Shown: positions 10,311-23,711 of the stretch, piece after piece
How the letters are laid out: every line of letters begins with the position of its first letter
Numbering within the stretch: position 1 is the stretch's first letter
Assembly (NCBI GenBank): GCA_020002185.1
Contig: CM034533.1
Location: 75,652,864 to 75,716,863 of the forward strand
From: Paraescarpia echinospica
Lineage: Eukaryota > Annelida > Polychaeta > Sabellida > Siboglinidae
DNA: 64,000 nt
Direction: 5' to 3'
The notes under the pieces: generated by a model
Seen by the model: the letters and a program-made list of their open reading frames with translations, nothing else
What the model was told of the DNA's origin: nothing
Databases searched by the model: none
Position numbers and translations under genes: made by a program

Positions 10311-13188
10311 TTGCCGTTATTATAATTATTAATATTACCACCTACCTATCACGATGTACATGACATAAAGTATTAGTTCGACTGCGGAATATCTGTACAG
10401 CCTGATCATAACATTCGGAGTTTACACATCATACGTTGTTTCGACCTACGGCCAGAATGCTGAAGATCACAAATATTTAGAACAGGAACGTCCTTTTCAA
10501 TTCGCTGATCCATTCAGGATTTGATGTAAAAATCTGACTTGGTGTCGAAACCAATGTCAGGTGTACTTGTACAATCTGTAATGTCATCTAACAGACGTCA
10601 TGAATGTCAGCACCACCTTTATTTAACCATAATATTCATTATGACAAATACCCGATATTACTCCTGGTAGTGAAACGGGTTTGGCAAACGTGTCACTCCA
10701 CACGAATTTCCACTCTACTCTGCAGATGAAGTGACAACTTGGCAAATACCATTATAACAACCCAGTTTTGAAATGCAACCTTTCCACAGTACTTGTGCTG
10801 TTGTAATCGTTTCAAAATAACTACAATAAGCGCTTAACCTATGATGGTGAGGTTGATACGTGCCACAGGAGAGTTCATTCGAACGATGACTGTTAAAAGG
10901 TATCGGTAAGTTCGTAATATATAACGCGGTATCCAATATTTAAATTTACATGATTCAGCAAAAATTCCTTATACTACCAATCATTTCCGGGTTCCATACT
11001 GAACACAGTAGGGCGGCAACTCAACTAAGATGTTACTTCGTGACGGACAATCAATGGCACTCCATAGCCGTCCACTTTGGGGGTCTTCTATTGGATAATG
11101 GAACTGGATATCAAGAAAGCCTAGTGTTGGTAACTCCTATCCGATACATGTGCATTAATGATTATCATGTGGCAATACAGCAGTTAATTTTGTGATATTG
11201 TTTTTCAAATTTGCAGGCTGTTTGTGCTCACGTATTGGGCCGTTGGGGTCGTGTAACTTGACCAAATATATGACCAAAAAGAGATGTATGAATTCAGCAA
11301 TATATTCGTTAATGTTTGGTATCCACTCGTTTATTCTGATACATATAAAATGTATATGTCAACGTGTAAGTATCAGACCGTTAATGGATATACTTAATAA
11401 TATAAGTATTACAATACAAACAGTTTTTTTATCTTCGACGTGAACCTGTGGTCTTCAGACGTTTATCTATACTGCTTCAACAAACTGGTAATATAATGTG
11501 AAGAGTAAAAGCTATGACGCTTTCGTCATCCAATTCATCAAAAAGTATTGAGAAGCTATCATATTAGTCTACGGAATCAAACGCAAAACGTACGAAGAAA
11601 GAGTGAACACACTAGCGCAAAGATATTTAAAATGAGACCACATAGACACGTTCAACATACTGTCAAGAAAACACAAAGTCCACAGCAAACAATTCTTCAG
11701 CACAAGACATATATATTGAGAACACATTCCATTAACATGTAGTAAACACCCACTTTATTTATTCAAGAAAGTGTTCAACCGCCTATGACTGCAAGTAAGT
11801 AATGTGATCTCGTTTTCACCGTTCGTATGTTGGTAGTAGGACTATCGTTTCATTCCTCTGCTTGTGTTCTGTGAAACCTCTTTTGAGACGAGTGTACCAT
11901 GTCAAGTATAACTCGACAAAGGTAAACGCATGACGATCTAAAAGTGAGGCATTCTCTCATGACACCGTAAAGGTATCGTATTAAATGCAAGACGGATTTG
12001 TCTCACTTGTTATCATTTAGGAAGTTATGCGAATGCCATAAAGTGGTAGTTGTGTACATATTGAGACAGGAATGTTGCAAAACTTGACAAAGCGCCTAAA
12101 TTGGACAAGAGTACATGGTTATGCGGCAATGCGTGCGTGTTGACAAATCGTGAACACTTGACCTTTGATGCCTGTGTTCGACATCTAAAAACAGCCACTA
12201 GCATTGAGCTGATTTAGACATAGCTGTCTGAGAGCCACTAAAGAACACATAAAATAGGAAATGTATGTAATCTTCTCTGGCTATTCCATGTGTTTCTCTA
12301 TCCTCGAACTAATTATTTGTTGTCCTCTACGCTGATAACACAGATTTTCTTTTTAATGGTATATAGAAGTAACATGACATTAATTATCTTATATTACATT
12401 CTGCTAAGCAAAACTTTCTCGCACGCAGCACTAGCACTAGTGTACAAGTTATATATGGGAATTCAACATTCAAATTTAGACAGCATTTTTATCAAACGTA
12501 TCGTTATTTTTTAGCATTTCCATTTTCATAACATTACGACAACGTATGCACATTTTGTTTACAAAGATGGTTGCTCGGGTCTCTACGTTTCTCACCTAGC
12601 GCCACTTTTGAACTCTGCGTATTGGCTTCCAATCCGATATCGTATTAAGTATTAAGTTGTGTTTTTTCTTTTACAATCAGACACGTCCACCTGAGGCAAC
12701 CGGTAAACTTACATTAACTATGTCTCATACTAGAAAAACGTGTGTTCATCTTCGATAATCTTGTTCTGATCTTGGTGTTATATATATATATTATTTATTT
12801 ATTTATTATCATATTTGATTTAAATGTTTAGACATAATCTTATACAATGTATTTCCTATAATTCATAAATGCTTTAATCTTCAAAATGCGCATCTGAACG
12901 GTCCCTTTTGCTAGATTATTGGAATAGAAAAAGCTTTTATATTATTACATTGTTATGTGTCCCAGTGTGCAAACGACTATTGGAACAACGGCATTATCTG
13001 GTGTTCCAACTCTGGACTTCAATAAAAACATAACATTTTGTCATAAGCTAACGACTTATGTCGTTTAGACAGCCTTACCCGCTTTACCCTCCTTAGTCTG
13101 CTCGAATATTCGTCAATTTTTCCCTAGTTCGACAATTGGTACCGATACAACATAATTAAAGTGTCTTGGTACACAACTATACATTTTT
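10311..13188. other. No recognisable gene
   Basis: About 2.9 kb of AT-rich intergenic sequence with a short TA run near 12780. Small open frames on both strands lack any recognised domain. Confidence 0.45.
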
Positions 13189-13508
13189 GACTCACAATCG
13201 ACGTTTCAACCGCCTTCGGCGGTCTTCATCGGGAACTGTTCTTCCACTGTTCGCCAGTTAGTGTGGCGAGCAGGCTGTCCCACATGTGACTCAGTCGGTA
13301 CTCCCCTCGTCTGCATTCATCGTAGGTGTTGGTTTTCTGACCCATATGGCCTCCTTAATTTATCGCGCACACCTGTCAGTGTTTTTCTCTATCGACCACT
13401 CTGGCACCCTCCTAATCAATTACACAGTTGTATGCTTACTCGCCACACCATCTGGCGAGCAGAGGAAGAACAGTTCCTGGCGAAGGCCGCCAACGTCGAT
13501 TGTGAGTC
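13189..13508. mobile_element. Penelope-like foldback with hammerhead-like motif
   Basis: Two inverted arms, 13189-13270 and 13439-13508, share GGAAGAACAGTTCC and AACGTCGATTGTGAGTC and flank a ~170-bp loop. Read on the minus strand, the left arm has CCGATGA, a stem of ACCGCC with GGCGGT, then GAAAC: the layout of the hammerhead cores carried by Penelope-like elements, with one change in the first box (CUGAUGA expected). The right arm has lost parts of both boxes. This fits the tandem or inverted pseudo-LTR remains of a Penelope-like retroelement. No GIY-YIG or RT coding was found alongside. Confidence 0.5.
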
Positions 13509-15288
13509 GAAAATTTCAAGTTGTTTACTAAGAATTTCTTCTTCTTTTTTTCTTTCAACTTGAACATTTTCACGAATACCGATACTGGTGGTGAAGCTAC
13601 TTTTGGCTTTGAAACGGCTCTGCGCTCGAATTTCCGATTATTATGGTGCTATATGAGTTTCCTTATAGTAGTATACGTGGGAATACATTTATAAATCCAC
13701 ATTGACATACGGACTGGGCCAATACACATACACTGTCCTACATGTTGTTATAAACAGGTTGGACACAGTGTACAATACTTGTATGCATACAAATTGATTT
13801 AAAAGCCATCTTGACTTGATTCTCTAAGACTGCTTGAGAATGCCAATCAGTTTGGCCGTAACATGTCTTTGAGCTTGGACGCTCGCCTTAAACAAAGGTG
13901 GATTTTCAATTGATAAAAGAAGAAAGAGTACAATTTACCAATATTCTTATTGAATTTAATTTACATTTTGGAAAGACATAGATAAAATTAAAATAAACAA
14001 TAAGGATTTACCCAAATGTAATGTGGCACAAGACTTGTCACCCGAACATCCCAAGCAGAAATAAATGTTCAGTTTCAATGAAAACGTTAGTTGGATATGT
14101 GTTCATGAATATATAAAATATGTATACTGTATAATTTATATTATTATTCTAACACATAAGACAACATTCAACAATCACGAACTTAATTAAAATTGTATTA
14201 TCTGATGTAAGGAAACTTCATCGTCTGAGCATTGCAGATTCCGAACAAACCACTACCAATAGTGATGTTTTGGTGAGTGTCAAGGATAGTGCTGTTGGAA
14301 TGTTCCCAAGACATCGGCTACAACTCTTTCTCGGCATCTTGGTTGCAACGTCCGAGCTGCAATTGCATCATCTCGTGGTTGATACAAAAATCTCAAACAC
14401 TAACCCTCGACGAACTGTGTAAAAATTCTAGCACTATCCCGTCGAACCGTGATGAATCTCCTACACTGTCCCCTCGAACCAGGAAAGATCTTGAACATCA
14501 CCTCCTCCGTCTTCCGTCGTCATGACCGACAAAAGTGAAGTGCTGAGGTTCCGGCTCCTAAAACTAATTACATCTGATACCATCGCAGTAAGACTTAACA
14601 CTGATTAATCGCTGCATGGAACACCAATCAGAAATTTCAAATTGGCAAGCGTCTAGTAATTTTAATAATGCAAGACCTAAATTGTCGTATAAAGTACTAC
14701 CTGCACTCGTGTAAAATAATCATATTAATATGAAGGTGTTTACTCTTTTCTTGCGGTAATCCAACTTTTCTCTGAGATTCTCTTTAATTTGGCTTCGAAG
14801 TGCACTTGCCGTTTGCTACCAACTGTGTTGACAGATTCTCTGGGGAAGTATGCCCTTGTGAGGTCAACAAGAGATCACGCCCCATGTCAAAGGTTAAGAT
14901 GCTGACCTACAACGACGGCATGTCATGGCGACCTCGTTATAATTACTTTTGTTAGGTCAACAACATTCAGCCGGGTCAATGTTCAATTTACTAAATCATG
15001 ATTATATATATAATAATAGTAGTTAATGTCATGTAGAGCTCCTTCAATTTATTGACATAATAAAAAAGAACGTTTCAAAACGAATAACATTATCTGCAAG
15101 CCGAACTGTGTAGCTGTAATTAAGCCTTGTTCGATGTCTATAAACGTGCTCATGATACACTGATTTGAATACAAATGAGCACGTGATTGCATACTTTATG
15201 CGACAAGTGTAGAAGCCAATCTTTACTTTCTTCGGATGGCACAAGCAATCGTTATGTTGTCTTCCTAGTCACAAATAAGCTGCATGTA
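13509..15288. other. No recognisable gene
   Basis: AT-rich intergenic DNA. Short frames around 14277-14525 and 15044-15244 have no recognised domain. Confidence 0.45.
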
Positions 15289-15496
15289 GGCATACAGACA
15301 TAGAGGCATACAGACATAGAGGCATACAGACAAAGAGGCATACAGACATAGAGGCATACAGACATAGAGGCATACAGACAAAGAGGCATACATACATAGA
15401 GGCATACAGACATAGAGGCATACAGACATAGAGGCATACAGACAAAGAGGCATACATACATAGAGGCATACAGACAAAGAGGCATACAGACATAGT
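15289..15496. repeat. 16-bp minisatellite
   Basis: Thirteen tandem 16-bp units of the form GGCATACAGACATAGA, with CATAGA, CAAAGA and CATACATAGA variants arranged in a loose higher-order pattern. Three units make 48 bp, so every frame stays open and gives false proteins of repeated VCMPLCLYAS. Confidence 0.95.
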
Positions 15497-17033
15497 GTAA
15501 ACATCGACATTTTCTCATATGTGCAACGTGATCCATGCGATACTGACACGTGCTCGTTGATATTCACAGGAGCAAATCATTGTAATGGTTAGGTGTGTTT
15601 CAAAATGTTAGCCATATATATTCTTATTTCAGTTATGAGAGAGCAGCACAGGAACCCCATACATATACAACTTATTAACACCATCCGTAAACAATCGGGA
15701 TTAGACAGCAGGCCTATTATACTGGATAACCACAAAAAGAGGTATACTTCAGCTTTCACATTTTCTACATCAAATAATAATAGTAATAATAATAATATAA
15801 CTTCTATCAGGGCCTACATCCATAAAAACCAAGCTCAGCGGCGCATCAAGACAACGTGATTGGTCAGTCTCAAAATCCAAAAGCAGTATTCCAGTTGTCA
15901 ACTAATGGGTCAAGGCGCTAGGGAGCTATGGTGGATAAGCAAGGTTATAAAGATACGTTTTTAAATGATGGCGGAATTTTGTAATATTTTCAACTGATCT
16001 AACAATAAATGGGATCATATTCCAAAGAGTTGGTGCAGCAAGTTCCAATGTTAGTGTTGACTCTAGGAACAAAACGTAGGTCAGAACTAGATGATCGAAG
16101 CTGGATAGGTTTTCTTACAGGAGTAAGCACTGAATGCAAGTAAGATGGTTGATTACAAGACAGTGCCTGGTATGTAATCGTACATATCTTAAATATTAAA
16201 CGATATCGTAAAGAAAACCAATGCAAAGACTTCAAAAGTGGTACAGAGAGAGAAAAACGAGGAGATGTTGCCTGACAATTTTAGACACGTTGAAGTTTTG
16301 TAATATCCTTGCTAGCGATCTTATAAAGGAGGGAATTGCAATAGTCAAGTATGCTGCTAACAAGCGCTGGTGCAATAGTATTAGCAACAGAAAATATGAC
16401 ATATACTGGAGAATACGGCGAAGATCACGTATGATTAAAAAAAACAGCAGTGGCACGTTTGAGGTCCGTGTTGTCAGAAATTGAGATTACTACCAAAGAT
16501 CACTCCTAGATACCGCATCGAGGTTGCTGGCGTGATATACTGATTGAAAATACCCGTAGGGAAAAACCAATCAAGTTTACTACGCCGTATTGGAGTACCA
16601 AAAATATAAATTCAGTTTTATTTGCATTTAATTTCAATTTGCTATCAGTCATCCAGTGGAAGGTATCTTTGAGGCGATCACTAAGTTGGCTAAGGGAGCG
16701 ATTTGTATCCGGGGTAGCCAACGAAATGTAGATCTGAGTACATAAGCATAACATAAAGATGATGATCCAAGTTTTGTCTTTGTACAACAGAGCTTGGTGG
16801 CGTGGTGTAAAGAATAAAAAGCAAAGGCCCAAGGACAGAACCCTGGGGAACACCAAATAAAGTCGGCAGTGCAGCTAAAAAGCAGTTCCCAATCTCGATG
16901 GTTTCGTATCTATCAGTTAGGTATGAAGAAAGCCAGCTTAGAGCTGTGCCAGATATGCCGTACCAATGTCAATGAGAATGTTGTGATCAATCGTGTCAGT
17001 AGCGGCAGGGAGATCTAGTAAGGTAAGTGCAGT

Positions 17034-17100
17034 CACCTTAAAGAGGATAGAGACTGCCCTCTTTAAGGTGCACAATCACATTAACATGAATATTAATAAT
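17034..17100. repeat. Local inversion in LINE B with 13-bp inverted repeat
   Basis: CACCTTAAAGAGG (17034-17046) and CCTCTTTAAGGTG (17058-17070) form a perfect 13-bp inverted repeat around an 11-bp spacer. The piece 17058-17100 codes KVHNHINMNINNG on the plus strand, which is RT sequence expected on the minus strand next to the KVTALTLLDL block, so about 50 bp are flipped. Confidence 0.6.
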
Positions 17101-18340
17101 GGCATATGTTGAATGAAACAAGATTTAACAAGATTTAACAAGATTGTCACCCAGAGAATTAACTTTAGGTGGCAGGTGGACAAGGAAGTCATTTGGCTTA
17201 TTAAGAGTCCGACCCTTTTATCTGTGTGTATCACGCCCTTCTGAGGTATGTGTCGATTTTATTTTTAAACATATTCACGCTACTAGCACCCACACAATCA
17301 GCAGATAATCTGTTCCATTCATTTACAATCCTTTGTGAAAATGATAACTTTCTTATATCTAATCTACACTGCTCCTTTGCTAACGTAACTTCATGTCCTC
17401 TAGTCCTTCTATCTTTCTTAACTGAGATAAAAATATTTCTATCAATATTTTCATGATCATTCATTATTTTAAACACTTCTATCTGATCTCCTCTCAATCT
17501 CCTGGTCTCTAGTGTTGTTAAGCCGCATTTTTTAGGCGTATTTCGTAACTAGGATCCCTCAGTTTTAGTATCATTTTAGTTGCTCTCCTCTGTACTCTTT
17601 CTAGCATATCTATGTCCTTCCTTCGATATGGCCTCCACGCTTGAATACAATATTCTAAATGAGGCTTAACTATTGTTTTGTACAGCGGTATTATTAGCTC
17701 TTTTTCCATATACGTTATGTTTCGCCTAATTAATCCAAGGATTTGATTTCCCTTTGAAACTGCAATTCCGCACTGCTCTGAAACCTTCATATCAGCACTA
17801 ATGGTTAACCTTAAGTCCTTTTCTTTTACAGTAGTACTTAGTACAGTATCCCCATTTTATATTCTACCTCTTCGTTCCCATGTCCTGCGTGGAGGCATTT
17901 ACATTTCCCAAAATTGAACAGCATTTGCCACTTTCAGACCATTTGATCAACTTGTCAAGATCATCTTGTAAATTTTATCTCCATCACTTTTAATCCTTCT
18001 AAACACCTTGTCTTGAACTTTCTGTTTGTTTCGAACATACGCATAAAAACTCTTGCTGTCATATTTTGTATTACTAGCTAATTGTTGTTCATAGCTTCTC
18101 TTTGAATTTCTAATTTCAGCTGTAGCTTCGTTAAGTGCTTCTTTATAAGTGTCGTAGTCTTCGTCATTTCCAGTACATCTATATTACTTCCACATCATTT
18201 GTTTATACTTAATTTTTCTAATGGCTTCTCTCGATAAGTGTTTCTTTTTGGACCGTTTCCTTTGTTTTTTTAAGGGTACAAATTTATCTACTATGCACTT
18301 AATTTCACTCTTTAATATATTCAAGCATTCTGTTTCTGAA
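17101..18340 (-). mobile_element. CR1 LINE (copy A), internally deleted, nested in B
   Basis: It starts near 18340 with the endonuclease-RT linker (ILNILKSEIKCIV, KYDSKSFYAYVR) and jumps straight to the post-catalytic RT region and C-terminal tail (NGDTVL...KEKDL, then ILGLIRRNITY, RGDQIEVFKI, FKNKIDTYLRRA). The whole catalytic RT core is gone. The 3' end (17101-17150) is the CR1-style terminal repeat of AACAAGATTT units. The same family recurs at 30690, 37128, 41421, 48683 and 63396. Confidence 0.82.
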
Positions 18341-19718
18341 ACTGTCTACATGCGGATTGTGACACATTTGTTAAGACATTGTGCTAATGTGAGACCTTAA
18401 ACGAATTGCTACAACCTTTTCTAGTATTTTGGAAATAAAGCTGAGGTTAGAAATAGGTTTATAACTGTCTTGTTTAGGCAGATATGACTTTTTAAGAAGT
18501 GAAATGACATGGGCGTATTTGAAATCATAATGAAAACAGCCAGAGCAAAGTGATGCATATATAATATATGTTATAGGCCCAATTAATGTAGCGGGACATG
18601 TTTGTAGCAGTATTGTTGGAAATGGATCAAGTTCACAAAATTTATTTGGGGAGGACATAATTAGTTTCCTAATTTCATCAACTATTGCCGGTTCAAATGA
18701 TACAAGTAGATAATTTACTTGTGGAAAGTTCACATTGACATTACTTAAAATTTGACCTTGGAAAGCGAAACGAATAATACTGATTTAATTATTAAAGTGA
18801 CTAGAGAACGATACTTAATTGATACATGATCAGGTAGCGATGGAGCAGGCCATCTATGTAGAATGTTATTGATGCAGTTCCATAACTGACGCTGATTAGC
18901 CTTTTTATTTATGACCATATTTGTATAATAATCTGAGTTAGCTGCGACCATCTTTCTTTTACAGAGGTGACATTGTTTAAAATAACGAGACCTGTCTAAA
19001 GGCGAGCGTGATTTGCGCAATGCACGTTCTAAATAACGACGATGCCTTTTAGATAGTATAATTTCGGAAGTCATCCATGGAACCGGTGACTTTTCTGACA
19101 GACATTTTGATTTCATAGGTGCATGTTTGTTAAGTAATGCATTGAGTACTTGACAGTACTGTTTATGCAAGTCAGATAAATGTTCTTTGGATCTGTGATA
19201 AGGTCAGATTTAAGGATAGCAGCCATTAAACCTGTAATATGGGTATTATTACAAGTTGAAAACGGGTTATCAAGAGGTCAAGCCAATGGTCATGTGTGTG
19301 TCTAAAAGGTAATATGTTGTTTCAAATCAAAGGATGCCAGAAAATCATCAAACATAGTTGTAGCTGTAGAATGTATATCCAACTGAAGATTAAAAGCATC
19401 AAGAATGTTTAAATTCTGATTGAATGGTTGCCAGATTTTCCAACAGATCCTGAAAGTCTTCAAAGAAATTTGCTGGGTGTATATTATTTTTTAATTGCAC
19501 GGAATATTATGCAGGAGCGTATGTTATTGAGTATCGGTTAGTACTATTATACTGATAACATGGATACCATGGTCACTTAGTGGCTGTACTTCCTGCTATA
19601 TCGTACTCACTTTCTTAAATCCGATTGGTTCCTTGAATCAATCACGTCGTTCTGACTTGCATGGTAGTTTTGATTTGTAACAGCCTTTTCTAAGCCTATT
19701 ATAATTAACGGCATCAGA

Positions 19719-20263
19719 TAGGCCATGGGCCAGATATGCCCCTCGTGCACCCCCCACAACTCTACCAACCCATGTTTTTTTAAGCTTTGGGGTCTCTTGA
19801 AGATGTTGTTGGGTCTCAATACCCATTTCCAACCTATCCTGGATGGTACCCTGAAATATCGCATTTCTCATCAATGTCGCGTAGTATTTAATCACCCACA
19901 CCACAATCGTCATTGTATAGTCATATATGTCTCAATGTGTACTTGTGATATGTCAAATTGAAGTTTTTCATCTGCTGATCATCATAACAGCATTCAATAA
20001 ATATATACTATTATAGCATGTGCCCTAATTAGCATAGAATAACTATACCCCATTATCACTCGTGACCGCATAGATGACATAATTATTTTTGTCAAATATA
20101 TCAATTTCCTTTGATCCTATGGCCTCTTTAAGATCAAAATAATACTGCACGACACTCTTCAGCATCATATCTTTCATTTGATACCAGAATTGTCTTTCTG
20201 TCATTACAAATGGATATGATGCTTCAAAGATAACCGTAGTGTCACGAATCAAGTGGCGAATGC
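19719..20263. repeat. Left terminal inverted repeat
   Basis: Inverted copy of 23712-24281; the outer end reads TAGGCCATGGGCCAGATATG and the inner end is near GTGTCACGAATCAAGTGGCG. Confidence 0.75.
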
Positions 20264-20683
20264 AAAGATAACCATGGATATGGATGGCATACATGTCAAA
20301 ACAGTCTAGATTATGTGTGTGTTTTCAGGTATACATTTACGCTATATTAATTTCAGATGCATAAAACAAAGCACCACATATTTCATATAATGTACATATA
20401 TATTGGCTTAATGTGGTATCCAAAACTCGTGAATTAAGATGTGACAAATGTCAACAGTACAGATAAATCGAAAGCCAGTATCTCAAAATATGATAATTCA
20501 GTTTAAAGCGAATTACGTATGTATGACATTCATTTAAATGCTAGCCATTGATAAAACAAAATGTAGTTATGTCAAAAAGTTATTCACATTTTAATTGTAT
20601 GCAATGACATACACCATCGAGGTTGATGTACGGACACTTACGGACATTGATAGCTACTTAACCAATTAGTCACATTTTGATGC

Positions 20684-23330
20684 TCAGTCACAATCACTGT
20701 CACTGTCAGCATATTGTTCCATCCCATCAGACATGTTCATGTCAGACTCGTCATCACTATCAGTGTGGTCGGGGTCTACCTGAGCTATATCAGCCAGTTC
20801 ACATGGCAGCACATCTACATCATACCAGAGTGGCTCAATGCTTCCATTACTGATGTTCCTGCCATGGTTTCTGCTCACCTTGGGGACGTCAGGCTCAGGA
20901 ATATGTGCACCCTTCCATATGGAAACTTGATAGTTGACTCTTCTGACATGCTGGGTGAGACTGCGATTGCATGATGGTAGATTGGCCATGTCAATATCAA
21001 CTGAAGGAATAACACGGTTATCCTTGGCACACAGATACGAATTAGCCTGAAGTCATCAACATTTGACACATTTGATGCTCTACCATACACAGCACATGTG
21101 AAGCTGTCCAGCTCATCAATCCTATGTATCTCCCAGCTTCTTGGGTACATGAATGTATTTAGGAATATTCAGTAGAGGTTTCACTGGTTTGAGTTTGCCA
21201 ATCCCTTAAAAAGCACTAGTGTTGTCACATCTACTGAAAGCATACAGAACCATCAGAGCCGTACATTTGTCTTGGCCGAGATAAACTCCTAGTTTGCTGA
21301 CATCAATCAATCTTTGCTTATTTCCTACACCAAACAAGATGGTGATGTATCCAACTGATGCAGCATAGTGCGGAAGAACGAAGAATATGTTTGAATCTGG
21401 GCTCTTCACACGAACGAATGGGTAATTCCTACTCCTCGCGTAATTAACATAGAGAATAACTCTTGAGTCAGTTTCCTGTGATGACTTCAGAAGGGGCCGT
21501 TCATGGGTTACTGTCGTCCGGCCATCATTGGAAGTCAGCAGAGTGGCATTCTCCTCAAACATGAAGATCAGTTGTCTTCCATGTAGTTTTGATGCGTATC
21601 CATCACACTGTCACAGCTTCAGAAGCAGTTTGATGAACTGTCACTTGTTTTTACCATTGGACAAGCATGATTTCCAATCAGGTGGCCTCTTGGTTGCCTC
21701 TCCTTTCAGAATCAGCTTCTCTCTAGTGTGGCCGACTCCTTATGGTTCAGCGACCTCTCCATTTTCCTTGTTTGAGATGGTATCTCAGGGCATTCACCAG
21801 ATTCCCCAGAATGATCATCACTGCCAACGTCCTGTAACATGATGCCATGAGCTGTGTGAACTAATCCTATCCTTTTCCTGTGAGATCATTCAGAAGCTGT
21901 TCGAAATTATAAAATTATGATTGGAATACCGTTGGTCCTGGTGTTGACCTGACAATCTGGTTGGAGAGAAGAGAGGACGACTGCATAACATCTTCAGCTA
22001 GCGCTGTCTTCAGCTCCAATGAAAAGGAGTAGCTTTCACAGCGTCCCATTTTATTCAGGAGAATTACGAGTGTTTCGCATTTGAACATATGACGCATGGA
22101 CATGCTCATGAAGATGTGTTTTGGCAGCTTCCACGATGCATTGGTTGTTGCCCGGCAGATGTCCTGACCAATTGACAGAACAAGTCTCTGTGTGCGGGAT
22201 GATGTGGGAGCTGCCATCCCAGTTATGACATAACATAACAATTTCTGGAGTGTGTCTGATACGATAGTGTCAATTATGTTACAATCACGGGGAGTTGGTG
22301 GCCATTTAAGATCAGGGGCTTCAGTAAACCCATCCTGGATAATATGTCGAAGATATGTACCAGTGGTCTTGATAACATCAGATGATCACCAACTGAAAGG
22401 CATGTTTCACGGCTGTGTTGATGTCAATCTGTGAAACATAGACTACGCTTGACTGGAACTTCCCCATACCTCAGAAGAACAGTCTGTCTTTGAAGGGTTT
22501 GAGTTTTAATTTCTCACTCCGGAAGTCAGGATTACTATGCTCTGTATTCTCTAGGCTGGATATGTACTCTTATTGCAGGTCAGCCAATTTCACCATCTTC
22601 AGATCATGCAGGACATTCTTCTCCACCATGCAACAGACTATGTCAAATCCTTTTTCATGGGCTTCCATCAAGTTGAACTGGTTAACACGTGCCTCTTCAT
22701 CTGTACTTCGCCATTTCTCTGTTTTTTGCATATAGTTCATGCGGCAATTCTTGTGGAACTTGGCTTCACAAGCAAACAGATCGTATTCTTGTGAGGAACT
22801 TCTCATCATGTTTTATTTCTGCCATCGTCGCCACAGTCTTACATTCATCAAATTCAAACTGATTCATGCCTTGACTGGTCCGTGTGCCTTTCACTTTTAC
22901 CGACTTACGACCCTCTGATCCACAGAAAATATACTCCGACTTGAAGATGATTTTATCACCTTCTGTGGAAGTTATGCGGCCCATACGTTTGGGGTGTGGA
23001 GGCATCAGATGGTGGTGATGAGGTGAACGTCAGCCTGTCCATATTCATGATGAAACGTTTGTAGCATTCCCAATGGAAGCCATGATATTCCATCACTGTG
23101 TTGGGGATGAGCTTGCACGTGTCCTCCATCCTGTAGGTTGAAGTTGGATGTTCTGAAGTCTCTTCTCTTTGATATCCTGCAATTTCTTCTCTGCATCCCG
23201 CATACCAGACATGAGTTGGAAGTTCTCCATATTTTAAGCCCTTTACGTGAACTATACAAGTAGGTTCGACAGTTTGATCACTTGTTCGTTTTCGTTTTAA
23301 TAGTAAATACATAAAAAGGTAGGTGTGCAA
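20684..23330 (-). pseudogene. Transposon protein with zinc motifs and CDNTSAF motif
   Basis: Fragments in order on the minus strand: 22956-23330 (ends EYHGFHWECYKRF, an H-x2-CY metal-binding-like pattern), 22766-23005 (EYIFCGSEGRK), 22570-22809 (LFACEAKFHKNCRMNYMQ, a second Cys/His pattern), 21915-22241, 21206-21562 (DSRVILYVNYARSRNY, VRVKSPDSNIFFVL, then YAFSRCDNTSAF) and 20684-20989 (acidic C-terminus ending DSDSDCD). The last pieces match a common but poorly characterised animal family whose hallmark is HAFTGCDTTSAF. At least four frame changes make it non-functional. I do not assign an enzymatic activity; a nuclease fold has been suggested for such proteins but I cannot show it here. Confidence 0.65.
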
Positions 23331-23711
23331 TATCAGCAGGTCAAAGCAGATAAAGCTTATAATTTATCATTACCCAACTTACATAACATTTTAACTTATC
23401 GATATCTGTGAAGTTGACCTGAGGTATTCGTATAAGCTGCAATTGAAACTTAAATAATATAATATGAGACTTAAATAATATAATATGAAACTTAAATAAT
23501 ATAACATGGGATATAACCTTGTGATCTCCGCATAACATGATGAAACATGTAAGAAAACTAGTATTACAATTGCAAACATGTACCTAGATATCCCCAAAGA
23601 ACGTAAATGACTTATAAAACAAAAATGTTATAGTCACTTCTTCATTACATTTTAAACAATCCATTGCTGATGGAATACAGTGTGTAGTAATAAAAAAATG
23701 CCCTGGGTTAC

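Larger units (their letters stand above)
15770..19540 (-). mobile_element. CR1/L2-like LINE (copy B), interrupted
   Basis: Minus-strand LINE. From 5' to 3': endonuclease C-terminus (about 19200-19540), linker (HAPMKSKCLSEKSPVPWMTSEI) and RT N-terminus (18341-19170). After an interruption come the RT palm with [10 protein letters not shown] and the SKLKLNANKTEF region (16500-17046) and the RT C-terminal tail (15999-16235, YRLIFKICTITYQAL). It ends in an ATT microsatellite tail at about 15770-15800. Several frameshifts and stops are present. A CR1 copy occupies 17101-18340, inside it. The 5' part of the endonuclease is missing. Confidence 0.8.

Noticed and set aside
10425..10480. GTTTCGACCTACGGCC...CTGAAGATC resembling a second hammerhead
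   Set aside because: The two core boxes fall on opposite strands, so no hammerhead can form.
15252..15567. Three minus-strand frames of repeated VCMPLCLYAS
   Set aside because: A 16-bp tandem repeat stays open in every frame; no gene evidence.
19725..19961. Frames shared with 23946-24185
   Set aside because: They lie in the terminal inverted repeats of the DNA transposon and are not genes.
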